Notes: generated by a model not told the origin, from the letters alone. Shown: positions 1 through 5,468, counted from the stretch's first letter. The stretch: 5,736 nucleotides of DNA from Clostridia bacterium (GCA_017629325.1 JAGBXL010000135.1:1-5736), one strand, 5' to 3'. A program made the numbers and translations.

Positions 1-42
1 ATGGGCGAAATCTATAAAGAATGTTATAAACTCAACGTATGA
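1..42 (+). CDS. Possible C-terminal end of a gene entering from the left edge (partial)
   Basis: The first frame from the window edge is open and reads MGEIYKECYKLNV before a TGA at 40-42. The residue mix is protein-like and the frame converges on the DeoR-family gene, with a hairpin terminator between them at 101-124, which is a common layout. Twelve or so codons are too few to prove coding, and no family can be assigned. The ATG at position 1 may be internal to a longer gene. The alternative is that this is non-coding DNA, perhaps the control region of a minus-strand gene further left. Confidence 0.3.
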   Translation: MGEIYKECYKLNV

Positions 43-57
43 TTTTTATTTATAACA
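22..57. promoter_or_regulatory. Inverted repeat of TGTTATAAA half-sites
   Basis: TGTTATAAA at 22-30 is mirrored exactly by TTTATAACA at 49-57, with an 18-nt spacer. The 8-mer TGTTATAA is also the repeated half-site in the control region of the DeoR-family gene (945-962). This suggests, but does not prove, a second binding site for the same regulator. I found no convincing -35/-10 pair here on either strand, and the left half overlaps the possible coding end at 1-42. Confidence 0.3.
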
Positions 58-84
58 AAAAAGTGAATGGAGAAGAACGAAGAG

Positions 85-124
85 TGAAGAGAAAAAGAAG
101 AAATCCGCCAAGCAAGGCGGATTT
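85..124 (-). terminator. Rho-independent terminator of the DeoR-family gene
   Basis: A perfect 9-bp stem, AAATCCGCC (101-109) and GGCGGATTT (116-124), encloses a 6-nt loop. Read on the minus strand it is followed by CTTCTTTTTCTC, a good T-rich tail. It lies about 40 nt beyond the TAA of the DeoR-family gene (163-165). The plus-strand side has only a short ATTT tail, so it works best on the minus strand. Confidence 0.75.
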
Positions 125-133
125 CAACCACAA

Positions 134-153
134 TTATTCATTATTCATTATTG
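134..153. repeat. ATTATTC heptamer tandem repeat
   Basis: About three units of the heptamer TTATTCA/ATTATTC in tandem sit between the DeoR-family stop codon and its terminator. The same heptamer array occurs as an inverted pair at 5391-5408 and 5446-5463, so this is a repeated sequence and not part of the gene. Confidence 0.55.
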
Positions 154-162
154 ACCAGACTT

Positions 163-912
163 TTACAAAAGCTTAACGCCTTTCTCCTGAGCCATCTTCA
201 CATAGCTCTCGGGAAGGGGCGAATCGGAAATAATATAATCAACATCTTCCATTCTTGCAAAGGTGTAGGGCATAAGGCACTTAAGCTTTTGAGTGCCACA
301 CATCAAAACGCTTGTTCTTGCTTTTTTTATAACGAGCTTTTTAAGCTCGCTGTCGCCCTCTGTACCACAGGTAAAGCCCGCATCCAAAGAACAACCCGAA
401 ACACCTATAAACGCCATATCTATGTTTATATCTGAAAGCATCTCTAGTGTTCTGTAACCCGACACAGCAAGATTATTTCGGTTTAAACTTCCGCCGCAAA
501 GGGTGATAACGGGGTTATGAAGCCTGGAGAGTTCCATTGCAATTCCAGGGCTTGTGGTAACAATATTTAAGTTTATATCAGGCAGGTTTCTTGCCAAAAA
601 CAAATTCGACGTGCCGGCATCTATAAATATAGATGTGTGAGGCTACAAAAGGCTCATCGCCTTTTTTGCCATTAAGAGTTTTCCGGGGTTATTTTCTTTT
701 AAGCGAACATTAAACTCAACATCTTCAAAGTGCTTTATAGATTTAACTCCGCCGCGGTATTTTGCAAGCACTCCTTGTCTTTCAAGGCTATCTAAATCCC
801 TATGGATAGTCATTAAAGAAACATTAGGAAGTAGCTCTTTAAGTTCTTTTATTGTGGCAACATTTTTGCTTTCAACATAGGCTCTTATGCGTTCCTGACG
901 GATACGATTCAT
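163..912 (-). pseudogene. DeoR-family transcription regulator interrupted by an in-frame TAG
   Basis: The frame from ATG 912-910 to TAA 165-163 would give 249 residues, the usual size of DeoR-family regulators. The N-terminal winged helix is complete: the DeoR signature covers about residues 20-55, with TIHRDLDSLERQG at 35-47 and RGG at 53-55. Residue 90 is TAG (645-643). The same frame then continues directly into the sugar-phosphate sensor domain: IDAGTS (97-102), a CGG motif with SG downstream, FIGVSG, and the GFTCGTEGDSELKKLVIKKA segment. The TAG sits in the linker before the sensor strand, where families often have Lys, Glu or Gln. The sensor lacks the usual Asp-x-Ser-Lys segment; it reads LMCGTQK instead. 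Such regulators normally repress sugar or nucleoside operons and respond to a phosphorylated sugar. As written, only an 89-residue DNA-binding fragment would be made. No ribosome-binding site precedes the second half. Possible start: GGGGGC lies about 8 nt upstream of the ATG. A sequencing error is the main alternative to a true pseudogene. Confidence 0.85.
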
Positions 913-926
913 AAAAATACGCCCCC

Positions 927-964
927 TGTGTTATTGTGTTATATTTATAACATATTATAACACA
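927..964 (-). promoter_or_regulatory. Operator-like half-site array over the DeoR-family promoter
   Basis: On the minus strand TGTTATAA occurs at 962-955 and again at 952-945, exactly 10 nt (one helical turn) apart, followed by inverted ATAACA half-sites at 942-937 and 934-929. The pair 952-937 makes a perfect inverted repeat, TGTTATA-AA-TATAACA. The array covers the -10 box and the expected transcription start, the place where an autorepressor would bind. The assignment to this regulator is inference. Confidence 0.5.
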
Positions 965-982
965 TTTATATCACTTTTTCAA
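954..982 (-). promoter_or_regulatory. Promoter of the DeoR-family gene
   Basis: On the minus strand TTGAAA (982-977), a 17-nt spacer and a consensus TATAAT (959-954) fit a housekeeping sigma-A promoter. Transcription should start near 947, leaving a leader of about 35 nt before the ATG at 912. Confidence 0.7.
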
Positions 983-992
983 GATAAAATTA

Positions 993-1021
993 TTGACTAA
1001 ACAAAGAAAATAATTTAAAAT
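993..1021 (+). promoter_or_regulatory. Promoter of lplA
   Basis: TTGACT (993-998), a 17-nt spacer and TAAAAT (1016-1021) form a plausible sigma-A promoter with a start near 1028. It is divergent from the DeoR-family promoter, with the two -35 boxes only about 10 bp apart, so the two promoters could influence each other. The leader is about 25 nt, too short for a riboswitch. Confidence 0.6.
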
Positions 1022-1052
1022 ATAATCATTAAACATTGAAAAGGAAAAGAAA

Positions 1053-2027
1053 ATGATTAAAAAACTTCTTATTTACACAAGTAAAGACCATAACCCCTAT
1101 AATAATTTGGCAAAAGAAAAGATTCTTTTTGATTCGGTTAAAGAAGATGAAATGATACTCTACCTTTGGCAAAATAAAAACACCGTTGTTATAGGGCAAA
1201 ACCAAAATGCCTATGCCGAGTGCCCCACAGAGCTTTTAAAAGCCGATGGCATACACCTTGCCCGCAGGCTTTCGGGCGGCGGTGCAGTTTTTCACGATTT
1301 GGGGAATTTAAACTTCACCTTTATTTCATCGGCAGAAAACCAAAGCACTCAAAACAATTTAAAAATAATTTCTCTTGCATGCAAAATGTGCCAAATTGAA
1401 GCCGAGGTTTCAGGCAGAAACGATATTTTGGCAGACGGCAGAAAATTTTCGGGCAATGCCTTTTATAATTCTAAAGGCAAAGCCTATCACCACGGCACCA
1501 TTCTTATTTGTGCCGATACAGATAAGGTTTCAAGGTATTTAACCCCCTCCGAAGCAAAGCTAAAAGCAAAGGGAGTTAAATCCGTTCGTTCCAGAATTAT
1601 AAACCTTTGCGAATTAAACCCCGATATAACCTGCGATATTATGAGAGAAAACCTAAAAAAAGCTTTTAAAGAGTTTTACGGCATAGAGCCTCAAATAATA
1701 GAAGATTTAGATGCAGAAGAAATCAAAACTCTTTCCCAAAAATATCAAAGCACCGAATATCTCTTTGGCACACAGCCCCCCTTTGAAATTGAATTTTCCA
1801 ACAGATTTGAATGGGGCAGCCTGACAATCGGTCTTTCGGTTGAAAAGGGAATAATAAAAAACATCGCCGTGTTTACCGATTCTATGGATTTTGACCTTGC
1901 CGAAAAGGTGAAGTCTGCTCTTTTTGGCTGCAGTTTTGAAAAGCACTCCATAAAAGAAAATCTCGAAAAAGTTTTAGATAAAACAATTGCAAAAGATATA
2001 GTAAATTTATTTAAAGAAAGCCTTTGA
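1053..2027 (+). CDS. lplA: Lipoate-protein ligase A
   Basis: This enzyme activates lipoate with ATP and attaches it to a lysine of lipoyl-domain proteins such as glycine cleavage H protein or 2-oxoacid dehydrogenase E2, in the cytoplasm. The 324-residue length matches bacterial LplA. Visible motifs in order are the lipoate/AMP-binding RRLSGGGAVFHD (71-82), GRNDI (121-125) and RKFSGNA (130-136) with Lys131 as the expected catalytic lysine, then YHHGTIL (145-151). Residues from about 240 onward form the C-terminal accessory domain of the two-domain type. The ATG is supported by AAAGGA at 1040-1045, 7 nt upstream. The gene is intact, monocistronic, divergent from the DeoR-family gene and convergent with the SGNH hydrolase gene; its last codons form half of a shared terminator. 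No lipoylated acceptor protein is encoded in the window, so its physiological target is not shown here. Confidence 0.95.
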   Translation: MIKKLLIYTSKDHNPYNNLAKEKILFDSVKEDEMILYLWQNKNTVVIGQNQNAYAECPTELLKADGIHLARRLSGGGAVFHDLGNLNFTFISSAENQSTQNNLKIISLACKMCQIEAEVSGRNDILADGRKFSGNAFYNSKGKAYHHGTILICADTDKVSRYLTPSEAKLKAKGVKSVRSRIINLCELNPDITCDIMRENLKKAFKEFYGIEPQIIEDLDAEEIKTLSQKYQSTEYLFGTQPPFEIEFSNRFEWGSLTIGLSVEKGIIKNIAVFTDSMDFDLAEKVKSALFGCSFEKHSIKENLEKVLDKTIAKDIVNLFKESL

Positions 2028-2049
2028 TTTTAAATCAAAGGCTTTCTTT
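2013..2049. terminator. Bidirectional terminator shared by lplA and the SGNH hydrolase gene
   Basis: Two 18-nt arms, AAAGAAAGCCTTTGATTT (2013-2030) and its exact complement (2032-2049), flank a single T at 2031; the RNA would fold with a small loop of a few bases. The plus-strand tail is ATTTATTATTT and the minus-strand tail AAATAAATTTAC. The hairpin contains both stop codons, so it ends both convergent genes while coding for their last residues. Confidence 0.85.
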
Positions 2050-2862
2050 ATTTATTATTTCACCATATTTAGTTTTTAATAAAAGCTTTGCAACAGTTTT
2101 TGCATAAACTAAAGCACCTCTTGGGTTAAGATGAGTGCTGTCGTCTTCTCTGTCGGGCATATTAAAGCCAAGTCCGCCTTCTTCCACGGGTGTGTTTATT
2201 GGCTTTTTATAAAGGTGGAAATAGTATCTCACATAATTTCTTCCGTCGGCAACACTTGCGTCGGGGTTGTTTTTCATATAGTCAAGATACATATTTTCAT
2301 AAACCTTTTTTAATTCCTCGCCAAGCTGAAACACCTCTACTGATATGTCTTTTGCAATTTCGCACAGAACCCGCGTTCTTCTCATCCATCTTTCGTCCAT
2401 TTCAGGCTCTTTGTTATCAGGGGAAGGCAGCTTATAGTCCCAGCCGTTTTCGGAGCCGTCATCTCCGCCTCTTAAAGAAAGTGTGCCAAACACAACATCA
2501 GCTTTCTTTTTTCTTATTTCTTCTGTGAAGTATGTAAGATTTTTACGATATTCTTCTTCACTTGTTCTCATTTCATTTTCAAGGCTTGCATCGTTCACGC
2601 CAAGGCAGATTATAACCAAATCGCCCTCTTTAATATCTTCATACATCACTTCCCAGCAGGATTTTCCAGGGTAGAGCTTGCCATGGCCAACAGTTAAAAA
2701 ACTCTTTGTGCTCCACCCGCTGTGAGCATAGTTTTTAACCTCATATCCGTCTTTTACAAACTCAGGAAAAAACTTTCCCCAGCCGCAAATAGGAAGTTTT
2801 TCTTCACCGTAGTCCTCAACCAATGAATCTCCCATTAAAAATATGCTTTTTTTATTTGTCAT
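2035..2862 (-). CDS. SGNH/GDSL hydrolase, rhamnogalacturonan-acetylesterase-like
   Basis: This is a probable serine esterase that removes acetyl groups, by family likeness from plant cell-wall sugars. All SGNH blocks are visible in 275 residues: block I FLMGDS with nucleophile Ser13, block II NYAHSGWSTKSF with Gly49, block III GVND (88-91), and block V DSTH (241-244) supplying the catalytic Asp and His. The GWGKFFPEF segment and the block II WSTKSF pattern resemble the rhamnogalacturonan acetylesterase branch. An insertion around residues 185-235 is rich in Tyr, Asp and Lys. There is no signal peptide: the N-terminus MTNKKSIFLMGDS leads straight into the first core strand, so the enzyme should be cytoplasmic and act on imported oligosaccharides. 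The ATG is preceded by AGGTGA about 4 nt upstream. The gene has its own promoter and ends in the terminator shared with lplA. The actual substrate is unknown. Confidence 0.88.
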   Translation of the reverse strand: MTNKKSIFLMGDSLVEDYGEEKLPICGWGKFFPEFVKDGYEVKNYAHSGWSTKSFLTVGHGKLYPGKSCWEVMYEDIKEGDLVIICLGVNDASLENEMRTSEEEYRKNLTYFTEEIRKKKADVVFGTLSLRGGDDGSENGWDYKLPSPDNKEPEMDERWMRRTRVLCEIAKDISVEVFQLGEELKKVYENMYLDYMKNNPDASVADGRNYVRYYFHLYKKPINTPVEEGGLGFNMPDREDDSTHLNPRGALVYAKTVAKLLLKTKYGEIINKESL

Positions 2863-2898
2863 AGTATCACCTGTTTGTATGTTTAATTATACTTTATA

Positions 2899-2927
2899 AT
2901 TATATCACATTGCCAAAAGTTTTACAA
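2899..2927 (-). promoter_or_regulatory. Promoter of the SGNH hydrolase gene
   Basis: On the minus strand TTGTAA (2927-2922), a 17-nt spacer and TATAAT (2904-2899) predict a start near 2892 and a leader of about 30 nt. A second TATAAT lies a little downstream, but its upstream TTGGCA is 19 nt away, so it is the weaker choice. Confidence 0.65.
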
Positions 2928-3001
2928 CAAAAAGGGGATACAAAAAAATTCCAGAACGCAAAAAGGCTGAAATAATGCAAAAATGAAAATACAATTATGC
3001 A

Positions 3002-3017
3002 GAAAATTGCAATTTTC
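3002..3017. repeat. Perfect 16-bp palindrome
   Basis: GAAAATTGCAATTTTC reads the same on both strands and lies 2 nt upstream of a plus-strand TATAAT (3020-3025). Its half GAAAATTGCA recurs at 5151-5160, just upstream of the Lrp-operon promoter. It could be a dimeric regulator's site. No good -35 box accompanies the TATAAT. The surrounding stretch from 2930 to 3082 has no gene; it also holds a small imperfect hairpin at 3032-3056. Confidence 0.45.
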
Positions 3018-3082
3018 GTTATAATAGGTTGGAAAACATCTTTTTAAGATATTTTCTCCCTATATTATGCCTTTTTGCTATA

Positions 3083-3169
3083 AACAAAGCTCACCATTCG
3101 CAGTACCTTTATACAGCGTCGGGTTACCACCTCATGCGAGAAAAAATCTCGCTTGAGGCTCGCTTTGTT
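3083..3169. other. 87-bp element with terminal inverted repeats and two internal hairpins
   Basis: The ends are AACAAAGC (3083-3090) and GCTTTGTT (3162-3169), perfect 8-bp inverted repeats. Inside are two hairpins: one at 3099-3118 (CGCAGTA with TACAGCG, one mismatch) and one at 3130-3158 (CCTCA and GCGAGA paired with TCTCGC and TGAGG, one mismatch, 5-nt loop). Together they predict a three-way junction on either strand. It is more GC-rich than its surroundings and codes for nothing convincing. It could be a dispersed intergenic repeat, a small mobile remnant, or a structured RNA. No clear target-site duplication is visible. Confidence 0.5.
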
Positions 3170-3204
3170 CATTCTGAATCGTTTTTTCCTATCCCCTTGA
3201 AAAG

Positions 3205-3238
3205 AGGCGGCGTAAAAACATAGTTTTTCACACCGCCT
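3205..3238. terminator. Terminator downstream of the symporter operon
   Basis: AGGCGG plus GTAAAAAC-type sequence at 3205-3219 pairs with 3223-3238 around a 3-nt loop, with one mismatch and one bulge. It lies 21 nt beyond the symporter stop codon and so should end the minus-strand operon (tail CTCTTTTC). The plus-strand tail, TTTTATTTATATT, is longer, so the hairpin could also stop plus-strand transcripts crossing the element at 3083-3169. Confidence 0.7.
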
Positions 3239-3259
3239 TTTATTTATATTCAATATCTT

Positions 3260-4618
3260 TTATTTTAATCTGTCAAAATGTTCTTTTGTGGCTGTTTTTA
3301 TAACCCTGCTAAGTCCTATAATACCAATAAGATTGGGGATTGCCATCAACCCGTTCATTGTTTCAGAAATGCTCCATATTAAATCAAGACTGCCCACAGC
3401 TCCAACAAAAACAAAACCAACATACACTAACCGGTAAATCATAACTGCAGTTTTTGAATTGTGAGATAAATACTCCATACTAACCTCACCGTAATACGCC
3501 CAGCCAAGAATAGTTGATAATGCAAAGAAAACCGTAGCCGCAGTTACTATAAGTCCGCCAATACCGGGAAAAATAGTGTTAAAAGATGCAATGCTAAGTG
3601 CCGCGCCCTGAACTTCACCGCTTTCCCATATACCTGTTGTAAGAATAACTAAAGCTGAAAGCGTGCAGATAATAATTGTGGTGAAAAACACTTCAAACAT
3701 ACCCCAAAGCCCCTGCCTAACAGGATCTTTGGTGCTTGAAGCAGCGTGTGCAATAGGTGCACTTCCAAGCCCTGCCTCGTTAGAAAAAACACCTCTCGAA
3801 AATCCGTAGTGCATAGCAACCATAATGCCATAGCCCGCCGTACCGCCTGCTGCCGCTTTAAAGTTAAATGCTTCCCTGAATATAAGGGCAAATGCCGCCG
3901 GAACCTCTTTGATATTAAATATGAGTGCTAAAACCGCACAAATAACAAACGAAACCGCCATAAAGGGAACAAGCTTTTCGTTAACCGATGCAATTCTTCG
4001 CATACCGCCAAGAATAACAGCCGCCGCAATAACAGTTAAAACAATTCCCGTGATATAAGGGCTAACACCCGCGGTGCTCTCAAGTGCAATCGCAATAGAA
4101 TTAGACTGCGTGGCATTGCCGGTGCCAAGACAAGCAATCATGGCAAAAATTGCAAACAGTGCTGCAAGCCACTTTAGGTTTAAACCGTTTTTTATGTAAT
4201 ACATAGGTCCGCCGACCCATTGATCGTTTTCATTTTTTTCGCGGTATTTAAGCGAAAGAACAATTTCGGAATATTTTGTTACCATGCCAAGAAGGGCACT
4301 AATCCACATCCAGAAAACTGCACCGGGACCACCCGATACAATTGCTGTGGCAAGCCCTGCAATACTCCCCGTACCGATAGTTCCCGCCATTGCTGTGGCA
4401 ACCGCTTGAAAGGGGCTTACTCCCGATGAATCTTTTTGATGCTGATTTTTTGAAAATACACTCAGTATGGTGTTTTTCATCATATAACCAAATTTTCCAA
4501 ATTGCATAAATTTGGTTTTTATTGAAAGATATAGTCCCACACCAATTAAAAGCGTAAGCATAACCGGACCCCATACCACATTATTAATTGCGGCATTTAT
4601 TTCACCTATAAAATTCAC
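3260..4618 (-). CDS. Sodium:alanine/glycine symporter (AGCS family)
   Basis: This membrane protein imports a small neutral amino acid, usually alanine or glycine, driven by sodium (or protons). Its 452 residues and roughly ten or eleven hydrophobic segments fit the family. The family signature GGPGAVFWMW is at 96-105, followed by SALLGM and KYSE; GTGSIAG at 82-88, GGPMYYI at 136-142, GTGNATQSNS at 165-174 and FSNEAGLGSAPIAHAA in the later half are further hallmarks. The start is GTG (4618-4616), chosen because a perfect AGGAGG (4632-4627) lies 8 nt upstream, overlapping the stop codon of the regulator gene before it. That overlap suggests translational coupling. The gene is second in a two-gene operon with the Lrp/AsnC regulator, which likely controls it. 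Whether alanine, glycine or another amino acid is carried cannot be told from sequence alone. Confidence 0.94.
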   Translation of the reverse strand: MNFIGEINAAINNVVWGPVMLTLLIGVGLYLSIKTKFMQFGKFGYMMKNTILSVFSKNQHQKDSSGVSPFQAVATAMAGTIGTGSIAGLATAIVSGGPGAVFWMWISALLGMVTKYSEIVLSLKYREKNENDQWVGGPMYYIKNGLNLKWLAALFAIFAMIACLGTGNATQSNSIAIALESTAGVSPYITGIVLTVIAAAVILGGMRRIASVNEKLVPFMAVSFVICAVLALIFNIKEVPAAFALIFREAFNFKAAAGGTAGYGIMVAMHYGFSRGVFSNEAGLGSAPIAHAASSTKDPVRQGLWGMFEVFFTTIIICTLSALVILTTGIWESGEVQGAALSIASFNTIFPGIGGLIVTAATVFFALSTILGWAYYGEVSMEYLSHNSKTAVMIYRLVYVGFVFVGAVGSLDLIWSISETMNGLMAIPNLIGIIGLSRVIKTATKEHFDRLK

Positions 4619-4630
4619 TCCAAAATCCTC

Positions 4631-5089
4631 CTAGTTGTTTTCGTTATCGGGAAGAAGGGAAATTTCGCACTTATTGGTCGAAAGAACAACCGATGTTCTT
4701 GTCAGCGACACTCCGTTAATTGCCTTAATATAGTTCAGAACTTCCTCAAGGGTTTTCCCTTTTTCAGTAATAACCTTAAGAATAAAGTCAAAATCGCCGG
4801 CTATATAATGGCATTCTGCAACGGAAGGGTTTTCTTTAATCAAACGAATAAAGTTTGCGTTATGCTTTGAGTGCTCAAGGCTAACATATATAAAAGCCAT
4901 AAGCTCACGCCCAAGGGCATTTTGATTAAGAAGTATTGTATAACCCTCTATCACCCCCGCATTTTCAAGCTTTTTAATTCTTTCTATAACTGCCGATGTT
5001 GATAGATTTATTCTTGCTCCAATGCTCGTGGCATTTTCTCTGGAATTTTCTTTAAGGCATTCCAATATTTTATAATCAATAAGGTCCAT
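4631..5089 (-). CDS. Lrp/AsnC-family transcription regulator
   Basis: This is an amino-acid-responsive DNA-binding protein of 152 residues, normal for the family. An N-terminal winged helix-turn-helix spans about residues 2-50, with recognition helix LSTSAVIERIKKLENAG (29-45). A C-terminal RAM sensor domain follows from about 65 to 139, with the effector-site motif GDFDF at 98-102. I start at the ATG at 5089-5087 rather than the in-frame ATG at 5122: the upstream ATG overlaps the -10 box and would not be transcribed, while GGGGGTG lies just before the chosen start and MDLIDYKIL is the typical family beginning. The gene ends in TAG and is followed 12 nt later, in the same frame, by the symporter. 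Regulators of this type usually control their own promoter and the adjacent amino-acid gene; here that means uptake by the symporter. The effector amino acid is not known. Confidence 0.92.
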   Translation of the reverse strand: MDLIDYKILECLKENSRENATSIGARINLSTSAVIERIKKLENAGVIEGYTILLNQNALGRELMAFIYVSLEHSKHNANFIRLIKENPSVAECHYIAGDFDFILKVITEKGKTLEEVLNYIKAINGVSLTRTSVVLSTNKCEISLLPDNENN

Positions 5090-5113
5090 AACCACACCCC
5101 CGATTTTCTCATA

Positions 5114-5142
5114 ATTATACATAAATTAAATAAATTTGTAAA
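5114..5142 (-). promoter_or_regulatory. Promoter of the lrp-like/symporter operon
   Basis: On the minus strand TTTACA (5142-5137), a 17-nt spacer and TATAAT (5119-5114) form a near-consensus promoter. The start should be near 5107, giving a leader of about 18 nt, too short for a riboswitch or attenuator. This also fixes the regulator's start codon at 5089. GAAAATTGCA at 5151-5160, just upstream of the -35 box, is a candidate regulator site. Confidence 0.8.
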
Positions 5143-5265
5143 TACTTCTCGAAAATTGCAAAATAATATTCTGTCTGGCACAAAACCAGCAAAAAAGTTT
5201 TCGGTTTTCTTTTTATCATTTGCACTTTAACTATAAAAATTGCAGCGGTTTTCACCTTAAAAACA

Positions 5266-5300
5266 CAAAAATTCGCACACTGAATGTGTACGAATTTTGG
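5266..5300 (-). terminator. Terminator-like hairpin, repeat module copy 1
   Basis: AAAATTCGCACAC (5268-5280) pairs with GTGTACGAATTTT (5286-5298) around a 5-nt loop with one mismatch. On the minus strand it is followed by TGTGTTTTTAA, a usable T-tract. No gene ends immediately upstream on that strand; instead the 27-nt conserved tail at 5299-5325 precedes it. Confidence 0.65.
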
Positions 5301-5325
5301 AAGAACAAAACGGTTTAGATGCCGC
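5299..5325. repeat. 27-nt conserved tail next to hairpin, copy 1
   Basis: This 27-nt stretch matches 5508-5534 at 22 of 27 positions, including the exact block GGTTTAGATGCC (5312-5323). In both copies it directly abuts a terminator-like hairpin ending in TTTT. On the minus strand both copies can read ASKPF followed by SSK, which hints at common descent from one sequence. Confidence 0.65.
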
Positions 5326-5390
5326 ATATAAAAATAAGCTTTGCATTAGCAAAACTACCATTATTATTAATTGTTCATCAGCGAAGCGAC

Positions 5391-5463
5391 TTCATTATTC
5401 ATTATTCATTAAAAAATACTGTCGAGTTTAGTGAATGATGAATATTGAATAATGAATAATGAA
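5391..5463. repeat. Inverted pair of ATTATTC heptamer arrays
   Basis: TTCATTATTCATTATTCA at 5391-5408 is the exact reverse complement of 5446-5463, leaving a 37-nt interior. Each arm is itself two to three heptamer units. The arrangement sits between the two hairpin-plus-tail modules. It may be a miniature repeat element or the product of inverted duplication. The same heptamers occur at 134-153. Confidence 0.65.
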
Positions 5464-5468
5464 TAATA

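Noticed and set aside
151..435. Plus-strand frame antisense to the DeoR-family gene
   Set aside because: Cysteine- and histidine-rich shadow of a clear coding frame on the other strand, without start signals.
163..603. The second half of the DeoR-family gene as an independent small gene
   Set aside because: It would start at a TTG inside the sensor domain with no ribosome-binding site, and the missing upstream codons encode the conserved start of that domain.
643..645. Recoding of TAG as an amino acid to explain the split DeoR-family gene
   Set aside because: The Lrp/AsnC-family gene in the same window ends at TAG at its normal family length with the next gene's ribosome-binding site overlapping it, so TAG appears to be an ordinary stop here.
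993..1026. TTGACT paired with TATAAT at 1021-1026 as the lplA promoter
   Set aside because: The spacer would be 22 nt; TAAAAT at 1016-1021 gives the normal 17.
3029..3253. Two overlapping open frames of 62-64 codons on opposite strands
   Set aside because: Both run across the inverted-repeat element and the terminator hairpin, lack ribosome-binding sites and show no protein family.
4486..4517. 10-bp inverted repeat followed by T residues inside the symporter gene
   Set aside because: It lies within well-conserved coding sequence on the wrong strand for the operon; likely a chance hairpin.
5090..5122. Upstream in-frame ATG as start of the Lrp/AsnC-family regulator
   Set aside because: It overlaps the TATAAT of the operon promoter, so it would not be in the mRNA, and no ribosome-binding site precedes it.
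3003..5244. Recurring AAAATTGCA as an Lrp-operon-specific binding motif
   Set aside because: It occurs at 3003-3011, 5152-5160 and 5236-5244 but also inside the symporter coding sequence near 4146-4154, so it is not specific to control regions. Only the perfect palindrome is kept as a feature.
5123..5327. Minus-strand frame of about 70 codons upstream of the Lrp/AsnC-family gene
   Set aside because: It spans the hairpin, the conserved tail and the operon promoter, and has hydrophobic shadow-like composition with no start signal.
5391..5463. CRISPR-like array
   Set aside because: The repeats are 7-nt units without spacers, and no cas gene is present.
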